DNA from: Spinacia oleracea
Taxonomy: Eukaryota; Streptophyta; Magnoliopsida; Caryophyllales; Amaranthaceae
Assembly: GCF_020520425.1 (NCBI RefSeq)
Contig: NC_079492.1
Span: 67,633,671-67,697,670, forward strand
Direction: 5' to 3'
DNA length: 64,000 nucleotides
Part shown: positions 25,815-38,075 of the stretch, one piece after another
Layout of the letters: each line of letters begins with the position of its first letter
Numbering within the stretch: the first letter of the stretch is position 1
Program-made: the position numbers and the translations under genes
The notes under the pieces: generated by a model
What the model saw: the letters and a program-made list of their open reading frames with translations, nothing else
Databases searched by the model: none
What the model was told of the DNA's origin: nothing

Positions 25815-26543
25815 TACACAAACTATTTTATTTTTTTATTTCCATTCCGAACTTCTAAGTTAGTTTTCAAATGAAAGTAACAGCCTTGTCCATAACCATA
25901 AACAACATCGAGCACGAAATGGAGGATAAAGTATTTCATATTTACTTAAGGGTTTTTTTTCCAACAACTATCGCCCCTATTTTGTACCTAATATATATTT
26001 TTTGGTTTTCATGTTCAATATTTGACCAGGAGTGCTAATGCTCTAAACTTCTTGCGGATGTTGCTCAAGTCTTTGGCTACCTTAAAAGCCATATGCTTTC
26101 TGAAAAAATACAATAGTCCGCATGTACTACGTACTACCTAATATACTACTAATAATTTATGTACTGCTTTATTAATAAGTTTCCACGATGATCAATATGT
26201 ATGTTCCGTGGAATTTCTTTGCTTTCAAAAAGCCACATATCATGTACACTACAAAGTGGCCTCTCTCCTCAAGTGTGGTTGTTTCTAATCGCGAACATGA
26301 GTGAGTGTGTTGCATCTTGTATCGTTTTCGGTTACAATATAATATTAGCTTTTCTTTACGTGATGTGGCGATGTCACTATGGAATTTAGAATTAAAATAA
26401 GCCAACTTTTACTTATTGTATTATTTTAATTAAAAATTTATTAGATAAATTAACCTTATTATTTTCTAGAAATTTTTCAAATGCATACAAATTACGTAGT
26501 ATATCCTTAAAATTGATATTGCAAATAGCAGCTTAAAAGTATA

Positions 26544-26802
26544 CTCCCTCCGTTCTTATATATTAGTCATATTTTGACTTTTCAACTCAGTTAAACTCAA
26601 TATTTAAACGTAAATATCTCAAAATATGTATGTTAGAAAAATATAAAATTTTGATATTGTTAAACCACACATTAAGACGAACAAAATAAGATATTACATG
26701 AATATGTTTCAAAGTACGTATTTAAAAGAAATTAGAAGATTCTCTTAAATTGTGAATAGTGTAAGGATTCCAAAAGGGACTAATATTCGAGAACAGAAGG
26801 AG
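26544..26802. mobile_element. MITE-B, Stowaway-like, in U5
   Basis: Same element, position and TA flanks as the U1 copy. Confidence 0.85.
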
Positions 26803-28306
26803 TACTTATTTGTTAAATTTGACATTAACCATTTTAGGTAGGGGAGTGCATGTGTGAAAATAGATATAATCGGTGTCGTCTCGATTTTTTCTAACCTCAA
26901 TTACCCATATCTGTTATAAGTATACGACATCAATTAACCAGATCTATTATAAGTACACGACGTTTCCTTATCAAACAAGGGGGAATTTGCTATTCACATT
27001 CCTAATTTTCCTTTACATAAGGCAAATGGAATCGTTAAAAGGTCCATAAACGAAAGACCGTAGCCCAACTGCAGGTACAAGAATGGCTCAAACCAACAAC
27101 AATTCGGAGGTGAAGATATAATACATACATGTTTAGAGACTTACTAGGCTTGCAGAAATGGAGCGTCGAAAAGTGAAATCGGTAGAAGCATTTAGTGCGA
27201 CTTTAAACTCCCCCTCTCCGGCAAGCAGTTCCCCCACGACGGAAGTCACTGGAAATAACATCCACATCTTCGTAACTAACTTCGCTTTCACCCGTAAAGG
27301 GAAATACTATAAATAGCGATTAGTGAATTCAAGAAACAAACATCATAATATTTTCTACTTTTTACTAATTTAGCATAGGCGCATAGAATATGTTGGAAAT
27401 TCTTGTTGAGAAAAAAGAGTGAAAAGTTTAAAGTGAAAAACGTCCCACATTGGTAGAATATAAAATCATTTCTTTATTTATAAATTGGGGTATGGGTATA
27501 CTTCTTGTAAAATAAATAAGTAGGAAGGGTTGGTGGACATTCTCAATCGCGCGCGTAGGTGGATCCGGTTTGGGAGCAGGCCTTGGATGCCTGGGTGGGA
27601 TTGTGGGATCCAAATATGTAATTAGAATGAAAAACAATTTTCCCCCTAAAAGTGAATTAAAAACAAATAAAGTAAATTCCATTAAACCAAAAGTAAATAA
27701 CAAAATGTGCAATTTCTTATACTTAAAATTATCAACTTTTAAGGAAGAAAACATAAAGTATCAGCATGACCAACTAATTTTTCAATCTTTTTCTCATAAA
27801 ATGTCATTTTGGATAAGTTTTCGTTAATTTTATAGTAAAAGTAAATTCAAAACTAGTAAAAGTAAATAAAATTAGTCAAAAGTTCAATGAAATTTCATCC
27901 AAAGTAAAGGAACTGAGAATTAGTTCGAAAAGTTGCATAAATACAAAAATTTCAATATTAACGACACGGAAATCTTATGGACCATCCGATTTTGATGATC
28001 TAAGAGTCCATATTGGTTCTTAGTTATCATTTTAGGGCGTGCTTCTAACCAGAACCTAATCCTATATTTAAAAGTATTAAGGCCGGAAACGCGTTGCATA
28101 TAAGCATTTTATGTTTAAAATATTACGTATATATATACTCCCTAATTCTTGTGTTCCTTCTGGTTAAAAACATTATTTCGTAGTTTCAGAACCTGCATGT
28201 GTACCGATAAACTCCCTCCATTTTTTTATTTCATCGCTTGATCCTTATAGATGTTTATTTCAAATGCAACAATTCAATATTTGATATATTTTTACCATAT
28301 TTTATT

Positions 28307-29415
28307 GGAAAAATTACTTTTAATAATCCAACCTTTAAGCGATTTTCCAATATTAATCCAACTTTTTGATTATTATATTTATCTATTAATCCAACCTTTA
28401 TACCCCTTTAACCTTTATTGCTCCTTACAGGTTACCAAGTAGGTTAACCCGGTCATAACTGATGACGTGGCATGTAACACTTACAATTTTGTGCGTGGGC
28501 CCATTTCTCAACTGATTCCTTAAAAATTCCTCCCTTGTTCCTATTTTTTTCTTTCTCTGCACTTCTCTGATTCTTTGTTCTTTTACCCTTCATCCCCCTT
28601 CATCATCTTCCTTCACCTCCATTGAAGACATAGCTTCATTCTCCAAGAAAATGGGTTGTTGATTTAATTTGTTCGGTTTAGATGAGTTTCAGGAGGGGAA
28701 TATTTGAAAAACATTTGATAAAAAAATTGGAATTTTTTCGGAAAATTTGATAAAAAGTATTTCATCAATACCGTTTCTCTTTTAACAATTTCAAGTTCTT
28801 CATATAAATGGGTTGCTGGGAGTATTTGAAGATATTGAAATGCCAAAAAATCTGGGTTCCTTCGTCATAGGCTCAATTCCATTTGAAGTTCTATGAATTA
28901 TTTGAAGTACACCAAGATCTGTACTCTGAAAACAACCTCTACCCAACGAAAATCACCACCCACTCTCTCTCCTAACCCCTTCCGCCTGGCCAGAACCACC
29001 CCAAACCAGCCCAATGCGAAAGGAGATTTTTTTTTCGGTTTTGATGGGAGGTTGAATTGGTTGTAATTTGTAAATAGGGTGTGAATGGGGCGAGGGTGTT
29101 GATGGTGGTTGGAGATAAAAATGAAGATGCAGGAGAGAAAATGTGGGTAATGGTGTTATCTTGTTGAGTTGTTGATGGTGGTTGACTGTTGAAGATGATG
29201 ATAAATGATTGAATAAAAATTAAAAGAATAATATAAAAAGTTATCTTGAGGAGTAATGAAAAAAACGTAATGAAAAACCGGTTTAGCCGGTTGCAAGTTT
29301 TTTGGAGCAATAAAAGTTAAAGGGGTATAAAGGTAAGATTAATAGATAATAATCAAAAGGTTGGATTAATTTTGGAAAATCGCTTAAAGGTTGGATTATT
29401 AAAAGTAATTATTCC
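28307..29415. mobile_element. Non-autonomous Mutator-like element (MULE) in U5
   Basis: It is nearly identical to the element in U2, with the same long terminal inverted repeats and the same 9-base duplication TATTTTATT at 28298-28306 and 29416-29424. Identical placement means one insertion event, later copied between units, rather than two insertions. Confidence 0.88.
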
Positions 29416-29484
29416 TATTTTATTATGGAGTACTTATTTCTCTTTCTTTAATAATCACTCACCATATTTTGTTGTTTTATTCAG

Positions 29485-29637
29485 TTGAAGATCTTTAACT
29501 GTTTTACAAAGGGGCCAGTAGAAGAATTAAACAATACAGTAGGTGATATATACAATTACATTAAAATTATAGGGGGAACTAAAAACACACTACGAGAATT
29601 TTTGTTGGGGAGCGAGCCCACCACGACAATCAAGAAG
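29485..29637 (+). pseudogene. Exon-like segment, unidentified, best preserved in U5
   Basis: After an acceptor-like TTTTATTCAG the frame stays open for 51 codons (LKIFNCFTKGPVEELNN, then YIKIIGGTKNTLREF) up to AAG followed by GTTCGT. In most other units a G-run is one base longer, so the frame is split. The same block lies in all full units about 3.7 kb after the lectin gene. It may be an exon relic of another gene. I do not recognise the product. Confidence 0.3.
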
Positions 29638-30598
29638 GTTCGTCCCTGTTTTTATTATCTCTCTCTACCGAATTAAATAATTTGAAAATAGCGTCTCTCA
29701 CACATGTTATCTATATTAGTGTCCCCGGCCTGTTTTTGTTTTACTAGAATAAATAAATCACGTAAGCCATTTTTTGAATTTTGGTAATGCATATATTTTG
29801 TTTTCTATTCTTTAATCTTTTGCCAATGAAAAAGATAACAAAACATCTTGTACGCACAAGGTGTATAATAAATTTATTGTACATCACCCTGTCATTAAGA
29901 TAGCTTTTACCTAGTTGTTTTGTAACTTTTAATATGTTTTGATTACCTTTTATATAAAAAATATAGATAAATGAACTTCGAATGTTAAATGATTAAATTT
30001 ACAGTTATTTTAATACATTGTTATTGATATTGAATAAATAATTTTTATTAAACTGAAATTTTTTATTATTACAAATTAAATTAGATAACTTTTACATATA
30101 TCAGGGTAAATTTTACACACTTTGAATTAACATTTACCTCAGAGAACAATATTCATTGCATACCGCTTGTAAATAAGAATTTGTGAAAAGATAAGGACAA
30201 ACCTCAACAAATCTCTCCTTTTAGTAACTTCAATTTTGGTATACGATATTCTTAGTATGACTAATAATATACTCCATATAATAAGTAAAGAAAAAGTAGC
30301 ATCAAACTTACACTAAGAATCGAAGCTTATTTTTATACCAAAGAATATTTATAGAAATGGAAGGATAATAATAGTGGATGCTTCTTTTTCCAACCAAAGG
30401 AATATTTATAGAAATGGTGTATGTAGAGAATATATCTTGCCATCAGATATTGAAATTATTAACTAAAAAAATAATGGAAAATAGAAAAAAGGATGCAAAC
30501 AAATTGCGAAAGTACTAGACACGTTAGAGTTGTTACAACTGAAGATTGTACACATGTATGTAGGTTATCATAGGTTCGAATCTCCTCTTCCATTTGTA

Positions 30599-30926
30599 CT
30601 CCCTCCGTCCCTTAATACTCGCACCGGTTTGACCGGTGCGGAGTTTAAGACACTTGAATTGACTTATTAATTTAATAGGTGTTAGTTGATAGTGAGGTAT
30701 TTTTTATTAATATAGTTAGTGGGAAATGTGTCAGGAGTGGGGAGTGGTGAATTGGTGGTGTGAATTTTTAAATGATTTTTTGTAGGGAGTAGGGGTGTAG
30801 GTGGGTTAGTAGGTAAGTGTGAAAAATAATATAATATTGCTAAAAATTTCCATTTATAGTAGCGGTGCAAGTGTTAAGGAACAACCCGAAAATGAAAGTG
30901 GTGCGAGTATTAAGGGAAAGATGGAT
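30599..30926. mobile_element. MITE-A, Stowaway-like, in U6
   Basis: Same element and position as in U1, with a slightly changed right end next to TA. Confidence 0.8.
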
Positions 30927-31552
30927 TATTTTTTTTGTATTGCATTTGTACCTCACTCGACCAGAAAAACATATTTATAGAGATATAAGAAACATACTTG
31001 TGCCTACATATATACCTATCCATTTTTCCATTTAACAATAATTTTGCAGGAGCCTCCTATAACCATGTAACATGAAAAATGCATTTAAAAAACCAGAGGG
31101 AGTATAAGTCTAGTTAAGAGAGGAAATAGCCAAAACAAAAATTAGAAAAAATTTTAAGATGAAGAATTGTCACAATATTTTCTCAAGAAGTCAAGAACAA
31201 ATTATACACAATATTTGTCAAGAATAGATGAAAATGCAAACTAGTTGATATAAAATATATTGATGAGCATCTTGGTATTATGCATGCAAATGCATAACAG
31301 AATAAATGGAATGGGACCTTGTTCTTATCTGAATGCATATATAAAGTATGCATACACATGACGAATAAATAAGTGGTGGGCATGACGGACCACCAGAATA
31401 TGTTCGTGTGTGGTGAGTTGGTGATTCAAATGTGTGTATATATATGAAGATATCTGACCTCCTCAATTACTACACACAACAACTTAGTTCCTACTTACTT
31501 GTACCACGTACTAATACAGAAGCATCAATCTCACCTTTTCAAGCTCAAGAAA

Positions 31553-32177
31553 ATGGCTCAACTTGCCGCTCAGGTATCGTATTCAATCACTTACTAAAGT
31601 TTAGAAACTAAAAAAATAAAAAATTCTTTGTACGACACAACTAGGATTAGGATGAAGATATATGTACACGACGATCCGAAACAGTTAGGTTGATTTTTAA
31701 ATTTGTTTTATCTATCCCAATATAAAAATGATGCACCTTATTCTACAACATAAAATTCAAATAAAATTAGTGGACAGGATTAATAGTCTTTCCCTTTGTA
31801 AATACATAGATTTTAATCAATTTCACCCCTCATAGTTAAGTATTCTGTATCTAATTGTATGCCATTAAGTTTTACTCAATTTATTTTGATTTACACAGAG
31901 TCAGGGTGTTGAGAAATACGGGCCTTATGGGTGTCAGACTGGGCAACCATGGTCTATGATGCTTGAACCATGTGAAAGTTTATGTGAATTAATCATATAA
32001 ACTGGTGCTGTTGTTGATTCAATTACGTTTGTCACCACAAAGTGTCGTCGAAAGTTTGGCGGTAATGGCGGAAATGCTGAACACAAGGTCACATTTTCTC
32101 TTCACTTTCATAATTATATTCACTACCTAATTCATAAACTCGTTTTATCTTATTTAACATGTATACAATAATTTATT
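31553..32177 (+). pseudogene. Jacalin-related lectin, copy 6 (nonsense codon, truncated by LINE)
   Basis: Exon 1 is 31553-31573 and exon 2 is 31899-32087. Codon 41 is TAA at 31998-32000, shared with copies 4 and 5. Exon 3 is absent because the LINE begins 90 bases into intron 2. The gene was already dead by the shared stop, independent of the LINE. Confidence 0.9.
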
Positions 32178-33284
32178 CGTACCCATTTTTCTTCGAATGT
32201 TAAAAATGGCGGGGAAGGGGGTAGTGGGCCTAATTTGAATTCTACTACTCTCAATGAACCTGTAAGAATGCATATGGATGAAAATGTGTTGTTGAATTCT
32301 CCTATTTCTCCTGCTAATACTTCGATTCATTCGTCCCCTGTTTTGTCCCCTGTTATAATTAAAATCGAAGATATTGAAGATGAAATCAGTTTCTGGCAAT
32401 CTGCGATTGTATGTTATGTGTTGGGAGCTAACCCTCCTCAACATGTAATGGAAGGGTTTGTACACAGGATTTGGGGGAAATTGGGGGTGGACAAGGTTGC
32501 TTTGATTGGGAAAGGTATTTTCATTGTTCGATTCCTCAACATGGAAAACTGCCAAAAGGTCTTAAATGGGAATGCTCAATTTTTTGATAAGAAACCCCTC
32601 ATTATCAAACCTTGGTCAGCTGAGGTGAATTATGCTAAGGATCCAGTGAAACAGGTTCCAATCTGGATTAAGTTCCCTGATTTAGATGTGAAATACTGGG
32701 GGGTAAAGAGTATGTTTAAGATAGTTGGTCAAGTGGGGAAAGCAATTAGAGTTGATCAGGCTACAAAAAATAGGGACAAATTGATGTTTGCAAAGGTGTT
32801 GGTTGAGGTGAACCTTGGTCAAACCTGCCCCAAATTAATTCAGTTTGTCAATGAGAAAGGAGATCTTGTGGACCAACCTGTGGAGTATGATTGGTTACCT
32901 ACCATTTGCTCCCACTGCAAGGGGTTGGGTCATGAGAGTAGGGTATGCTCTAAACTACAGAAACCACCACAGAGGAAGGAATGGAGACCTAAAACTGTCC
33001 AACAAGTGAAGGAACCTTCTCTAATTCCAACTGGTGGCGTGCAGCCAACTGTTGGAGAGGTTCTGGTTCCTGCAGTGGGACACATGGTGGGGAGTGGGAG
33101 GAATAAAGATGGTTTTGTCCAAGCTACCTCCTTCAGTAGACAACATGGACAACAACTCAGACCTGTAATTACAAAGAACAATTTCCATGCTCTCAACTTG
33201 GAAGATACTGATGGATTTGATCCTGTAGGGGATGTAGCTGGTCTGTTGGATCGGGGGTTGATGACCCCTAGATCCAATGGATAG
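32178..33284 (+). CDS. LINE ORF1, nucleic-acid-binding protein (N-terminus missing)
   Basis: The frame is open from the LINE boundary to TAG at 33284 and has no ATG at its true start. It contains the DUF4283 region typical of plant L1 ORF1 (around FWQSAIVCYVLGANPP, then IIKPWSAEVNYAKDPVKQVP, WIKFPDL). A CCHC zinc knuckle, CSHCKGLGHESRVC, lies near its middle. The protein would bind the LINE RNA in a ribonucleoprotein. The final ATGGATAG overlaps the ORF2 start by eight bases, suggesting ORF2 was translated by termination-reinitiation. No stop interrupts the remaining part. Confidence 0.9.
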   Translation, partial: RTHFSSNVKNGGEGGSGPNLNSTTLNEPVRMHMDENVLLNSPISPANTSIHSSPVLSPVIIKIEDIEDEISFWQSAIVCYVLGANPPQHVMEGFVHRIWGKLGVDKVALIGKGIFIVRFLNMENCQKVLNGNAQFFDKKPLIIKPWSAEVNYAKDPVKQVPIWIKFPDLDVKYWGVKSMFKIVGQVGKAIRVDQATKNRDKLMFAKVLVEVNLGQTCPKLIQFVNEKGDLVDQPVEYDWLPTICSHCKGLGHESRVCSKLQKPPQRKEWRPKTVQQVKEPSLIPTGGVQPTVGEVLVPAVGHMVGSGRNKDGFVQATSFSRQHGQQLRPVITKNNFHALNLEDTDGFDPVGDVAGLLDRGLMTPRSNG

Positions 33285-36200
33285 TGTTCTTAGCTGGAAT
33301 GTAAGAGGGCTAAACAGGAGAGCAAAACAGATGGAGGTGAAGAGATTCATTCACACCCACAATATTAAACTGGTTAGCCTTCTTGAAACCAAGGTTAAGG
33401 CATCCAAATTGGGTGACTTATATCTTGGGGTGTGCCCTGGGTGGAACTTCACAACTAATATCAGTTGTTCCACTTCAAGTAGGATTGTGTTAGCTTGGGA
33501 TCCTAACTCCTTTACACTGAATATTTTGTCAATGAGCAGTCAACTTATTCACTGCTTCATCACTCCAAGAAGCACAGGTGTGGGATTTCTTGGTACCTTC
33601 ATTTATGGCATGAATACTAAGGAGGATAGAGTGACTTTATGGAACTCTCTCACTCAAATTTCAGACAACTGTACTCAACCATGGATCATCATGGGGGATT
33701 TTAATGCTCTAATGGATGTTGAAGATAGAGTGGGTGCCACTGTCAGAATTAGGGAAATTCAAGCTATGAGAGCTTGTATGAATCACTGCAACCTATCCAC
33801 CATCAAAACAGTGGGGAGACAATTCACTTGGAATAACAAGCAAGTGGGGGAGGACAGAGTGCTGTCTAGAATTGATAGAGTGTTGGCTAACGCTAGTTGG
33901 ACTGACATGTATCCTGATGTAGAGGCTAACTTCTTACCAGAAGGCCTTTTTGATCATAGCCCTATGATTCTCAAGGGATATAGAAGAACCAACTCCAAGA
34001 AACCTTTCAGGTTTTACAATATGTGGACCTGTGCAGACAGTTTCATGGGTTTGGTCCAAAGAGTTTGGAATAAACAGGTTCATGGTTGCCACATGTACAG
34101 ATTACAACAAAGGCTGAAATGGCTCAAAGTTGAACTGAAAACTTTGAATAAAGCTGGTTTTAGCAATGTGGAAGCTGAAGATGTGAAAAATTATGCAGTT
34201 CTATTAGAAAAACAAGCTATTCTCCACCAACTCCCTGGTGACTTCATAGCTGCAACTGAAGAGAAACAAGCTGCAGAAGAGTATAGGATTGCACACCAAG
34301 TGTACCTATCTTTTTTGCAGCAGACTGCTAAACTTCAATGGCTGGAAAAGGGAGATGAGAACACCAAACTCTTTCATCAAAGTATTAAGCACAGGAGACA
34401 ACAGAACTCAATTCATTCAATCCATGATATGAATGGGAACTGGACAGATACTCCTGATGGAGTTAAAAGGGCTTTTACTCAATTCTATGCATCTTTGTTT
34501 TGCAACAAGATGCACCAGAGAACTCCTGTGAACTCTTTGATTATGGATAGGGGTCCAAGGCTAACTGATGCTCATAGAAGTCTGTTGGTATGAAACTTCA
34601 CCCTAGAGGAGATCAAAAATGCCTTATGGTCAATTCCTGATCACAAAGCACCTGGTATGGATGGCTACAACAGCCATTTCTTCAAATCTGCTTGGCACAT
34701 CATTAAGAATGACCTACATAGTGCTATCAATGATTTCTTCACCACTGGAAAAATTCTCAAAGAAATCAATGTAACTTCTATCACTTTGATCCCAAAGATT
34801 TCTATTCCTGCTTCAGTGAGTGACTTTAGACCCATTGCTTGTTGCAATGTTATTTATAAATGCATCACTAAACTCATCTGCAGCAGGCTTAGCAAGGTAC
34901 TCCCTGCAATTGTCTCTCCCAATCAAGGAGCCTTTGTTACTGGAAGATCCATCCTCCATAATGTCCTCATTTGCCAGGATTTGATCAAAATGTACAATTA
35001 TTCTCAAACATGTCCCTGCTGCTTGTTGAAAGTAGATATCAGGAAAGCTTATGACACAGTTGAATGGGGCTTTATTGAAGAAGTTATGGTGGAGTTAGGG
35101 TTTCCCCCCTTTTTTGTTCAGCTCATCATGACTTGTTTGCCAACCACAAGGTACTCAATTCTCATCAATGGTGAGCCTACTGAGCTAATCCAGCCCCATA
35201 GAGGTTTGAGACAGGGTGACCCTTTGTCCCCTTTACTTTTCACTTTGTGTATGGACTATTTCTCTAGGTCCATGAAAGCAGTGGGTGAATGTCCCCAGTT
35301 CAGATTTCACACCAGATGCAGAACACTTCAGTTGAATCATCTGTGCTTTGCTGATGATTTACTAATGTTCTGCAAGGGTGAGCTTCACTCAGTTGCATTG
35401 CTGCTTGAGGGGTTCAAAGTTTTCTCAGATACCACTGGCCTTCAGGCAAACCACAGTAAATCCTCAGTTTATTGTTGTGGAATTGTGGAGCACACTAAAC
35501 TGAACATTGGCACAATCAGTGGTTTCACCTTTGGTACTCTTCCTTTTAGGTACCTTGGTGTTCCAATTAGCACCAGGAAGCTCCAAGCTGGTGAATGTGA
35601 TCTCCTAGTGGACAAAATGGTGGCTAGAATTAAAATATGGAGCTCTAGACATTTATCCTTTGCAGGAAGAACCCAGTTACTCAATTCAGTTCTCATGAGC
35701 ATCTGTGTGTACTGGGGGAAAATTTTCCTCCTTCCTAAGTCTGTAATTAAAAAAATCAATGCAGTCTGCAGAGCTTTTTTGTGGTTTGGCACTTATGATG
35801 ATAGCAGGCCTGGTCCTGTCTCTTGGAACAATCTTTTTGGTTATAAAACTCAAGGTGGGCTAGGTTTCAGGAATCTAGCTTGGTGGAACCAAGCTGCAGT
35901 TGGAAAACTGGCTTGGGCTATTGCTCAAAAACAGGATAACCTATAGGTTAAGTGGGTGCATGCTGTTTATGTAAAGCAAAAAGATTGGCTGGTGTATAGA
36001 CCCTCTGTAGCTGCAAGTTGGGCTATAAAGTACATTTGCAAGGTAAAGCAAGACTGCTCAAATAGACTTTATTCCACTAGCTGGTTAACTGATCAGAAGT
36101 ATTCTATTGGGGTCATGTATCAATAGCTGTGTGATATGACTCCAAAGGTCCATTGGCATTCTTATGTGTGGAATAGATTTACCCTCCCTAAACACAGAAT

Positions 36201-36648
36201 AACTTTATGGCTTGCACTTCAAGACAGACTCAAGACCAGGGATAGACTTCATACCTATGGTGTCATCAATGATGATCAATGTGCTCTTTGTGGCTTAAGT
36301 ACATAAACTTGTACACATTTGTTTTTCACTTGTCACTACAGTAAAGAGTGTTGCTCTTTGGTTTTACAGTGGTTGGGGTTTCATAACTCTAGGACTCAAC
36401 TGTCTGTTTTGCTGAAATGGCTCCACAAGTACTGTAAGAACCCTTTCAAAAGGAGAGTTGCTTATGCTGCAGTGGCCAACATTGTGTATCAGATATGGAG
36501 AGCAAGAAACCTGGCTATTTGGGAACAGACAGTTCCTTCTATTGCCAACAATGTGAAATGCATTCAGTATACTATTAAGCACAGGATCTTAAGTATTCTT
36601 AGTCAGAAAGTTAGAACTAGAGATAGGGAGTGGCTTCATTCTCTGTAA
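33277..36648 (+). pseudogene. LINE ORF2, endonuclease-reverse transcriptase (four nonsense codons)
   Basis: ORF2 starts at ATG 33277 and stays in one frame to the terminal TAA at 36646-36648, about 1,123 codons, but in-frame stops lie at 34591 (TGA), 35944 (TAG), 36124 (TAG) and 36304 (TAA). The endonuclease domain shows WNVRGLNRRAK, LLETKV, IMGDFNALMD and FDHSPMI. The reverse transcriptase shows KVDIRKAYDTVEW, GLRQGDPLSPLLF and the catalytic CFADDLLMF. The C-terminus has the zinc-binding RT region (RFTLPKHRITLWLALQ, CALCG). At least one stop (34591) fits a C-to-T change in a CGA codon. No frameshift is seen, so the copy is dead but fairly young. Confidence 0.92.
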
Positions 36649-36769
36649 TAGTTGGTCAGTTGCTCTTGTGAGCTCCTGTTTCCTCTCTAGGGCTCCCCTT
36701 TTGAGTGGTTGTAATTGTTGTTGAGATTAATATATATCAAACTCCTCTTGCTTGCCAAAAAAAAAAAAA

Positions 36770-38055
36770 CAAACATACTTGTGCCTACATATATACCTAT
36801 CCATTTTTCCATTTAACAATAATTTTGCAGGAGCCTCCTATAACCATGTAACATGAAAAATGCATTTAAAAAATCAGAGGGAGTATAAGTCTAGTTAAGA
36901 GAGGAAATAGCCAAAACAAAAATTAGAGAAAATTTTAAAATGAAGAATTGTCACAATATTTTATCAAGAAGTCAAGAACAAATTATACACAATATTTGTC
37001 AAGAATAGATGAAAATGCAGACTAGTTGATATAAAATAGATTGATGAGCATCTTGGTATTATGCATGCAAATGCATAACAGAATGAATGGAATGTGACCT
37101 TGTTCTTATCTGAATGCATATATAAAGTATGCATACACATGACGAATAAATAAGTGGTGGGCATGACGGACCACCAGAATATGTTCGTGTGTGGAGAGTT
37201 GGTGATTCAAATGTGTGTATATATATGAAGATATCTGGCCTCCTCAATTACAACACACAAGAACTTAGTTCCTACTTACTTGTACCACGTACTAATACAA
37301 AAGCATCAATCTCACCTTTTTAAGCTCAAGAAAATGGCTCAACTTGCCGCTCAATTATCGTATTCAATCAATTACTAAAGTTTAGAAACTAAAAAAAAAT
37401 AAAAATTCTTTGTACGACACAACTAGGATTAGGATGAAGATATATGTACACGACGGTCCGAAACAGTTAGGTTGATTTTTAAATTTGTTTTATCTATCCC
37501 AATATAAAAATGATGCACCTTATTCAACAACATAAAATTCAAATAAAATTAGTGGATAGGATTAATAGTCTTTCCCTTTGTAAATACATAGATTTTAATC
37601 AATTTCACCCCTCATAGTTAAGTATTCTGTATCTAATTGTATGCCATTAAGTTTTACTCAATTTATTATGATTTACACAGAGTCAGGGTGTTGAGAAATA
37701 TAGACCTTATGGGTGTCAGACTGGGCAACCCATGGTCTATGATGCTTGAACCATGCGAAAGTTTATGTGAATTAATCATAAAAACTGGTGATGTTGTTGA
37801 TTCAATTACGTTTGTCACCACAAAGTGTCGTCAAAAGTTTGGCGGTAATGGCGGAAATGCTGAACACAAGGTCACATTTTCTCTTCACTTTCATAATTAT
37901 ATTCACTACCTAATTCATATACTCGTTTTATCTTATTTAACATGTATGCAATAATTTATTGGGACATTTAATTAATCTAGTTATAATTGAGACATTTAAT
38001 TTATACAGGTTACACTCCAATGTGGCGAACATGTAACCAATATAAGTGGGGCTAT
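36770..38055 (+). repeat. Array unit U7, left part
   Basis: The unit resumes after the LINE at the region upstream of the lectin promoter and continues to exon 3, where the first CACTA element is inserted. Variants such as ATTTTATCAAGAAGTC and the mutated exon 1 donor match U2 rather than U6. Confidence 0.9.
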
Positions 38056-38075
38056 CACTAGTAGAAAAAACCCTT

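Larger units (their letters stand above)
23755..30429 (+). repeat. Array unit U5
   Basis: It carries MITE-A, lectin pseudogene copy 5, MITE-B, the minus-strand relic and the Mutator-like element at the same base as in U2. Its first kilobase matches U3 variants and its tail matches the U3 tail (AAACTTCGAATG-type deletion), while the MULE matches U2. The rest is AT-rich spacer. Confidence 0.9.
30430..32177 (+). repeat. Array unit U6 (left part only)
   Basis: The unit runs normally through MITE-A, exon 1 and exon 2 of lectin copy 6. It stops in intron 2, where the LINE begins. Early variants, such as AAGGAACAACCCG in MITE-A, match U4. Confidence 0.9.
32178..36769 (+). mobile_element. L1-type LINE, 5'-truncated, with poly(A) tail
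   Basis: A non-LTR retrotransposon with ORF1 (DUF4283 and zinc knuckle) and ORF2 (endonuclease, reverse transcriptase, zinc-binding C-terminus), ending in 13 A residues at 36757-36769. ORF1 is already open at the first base, so the 5' end is truncated inside ORF1, as is usual for L1 insertions. I see no clean target duplication: the left flank is lectin intron 2 of U6, but the right flank is the region upstream of a lectin gene, so about 4.4 kb of array is missing between them. Confidence 0.93.

Noticed and set aside
30985-37960. The duplicated 1.2 kb on both sides of the LINE as a giant target-site duplication
   Set aside because: The two sides differ at many unit-specific variants, and the right side resembles U2. 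They are parts of different units, not a fresh duplication.
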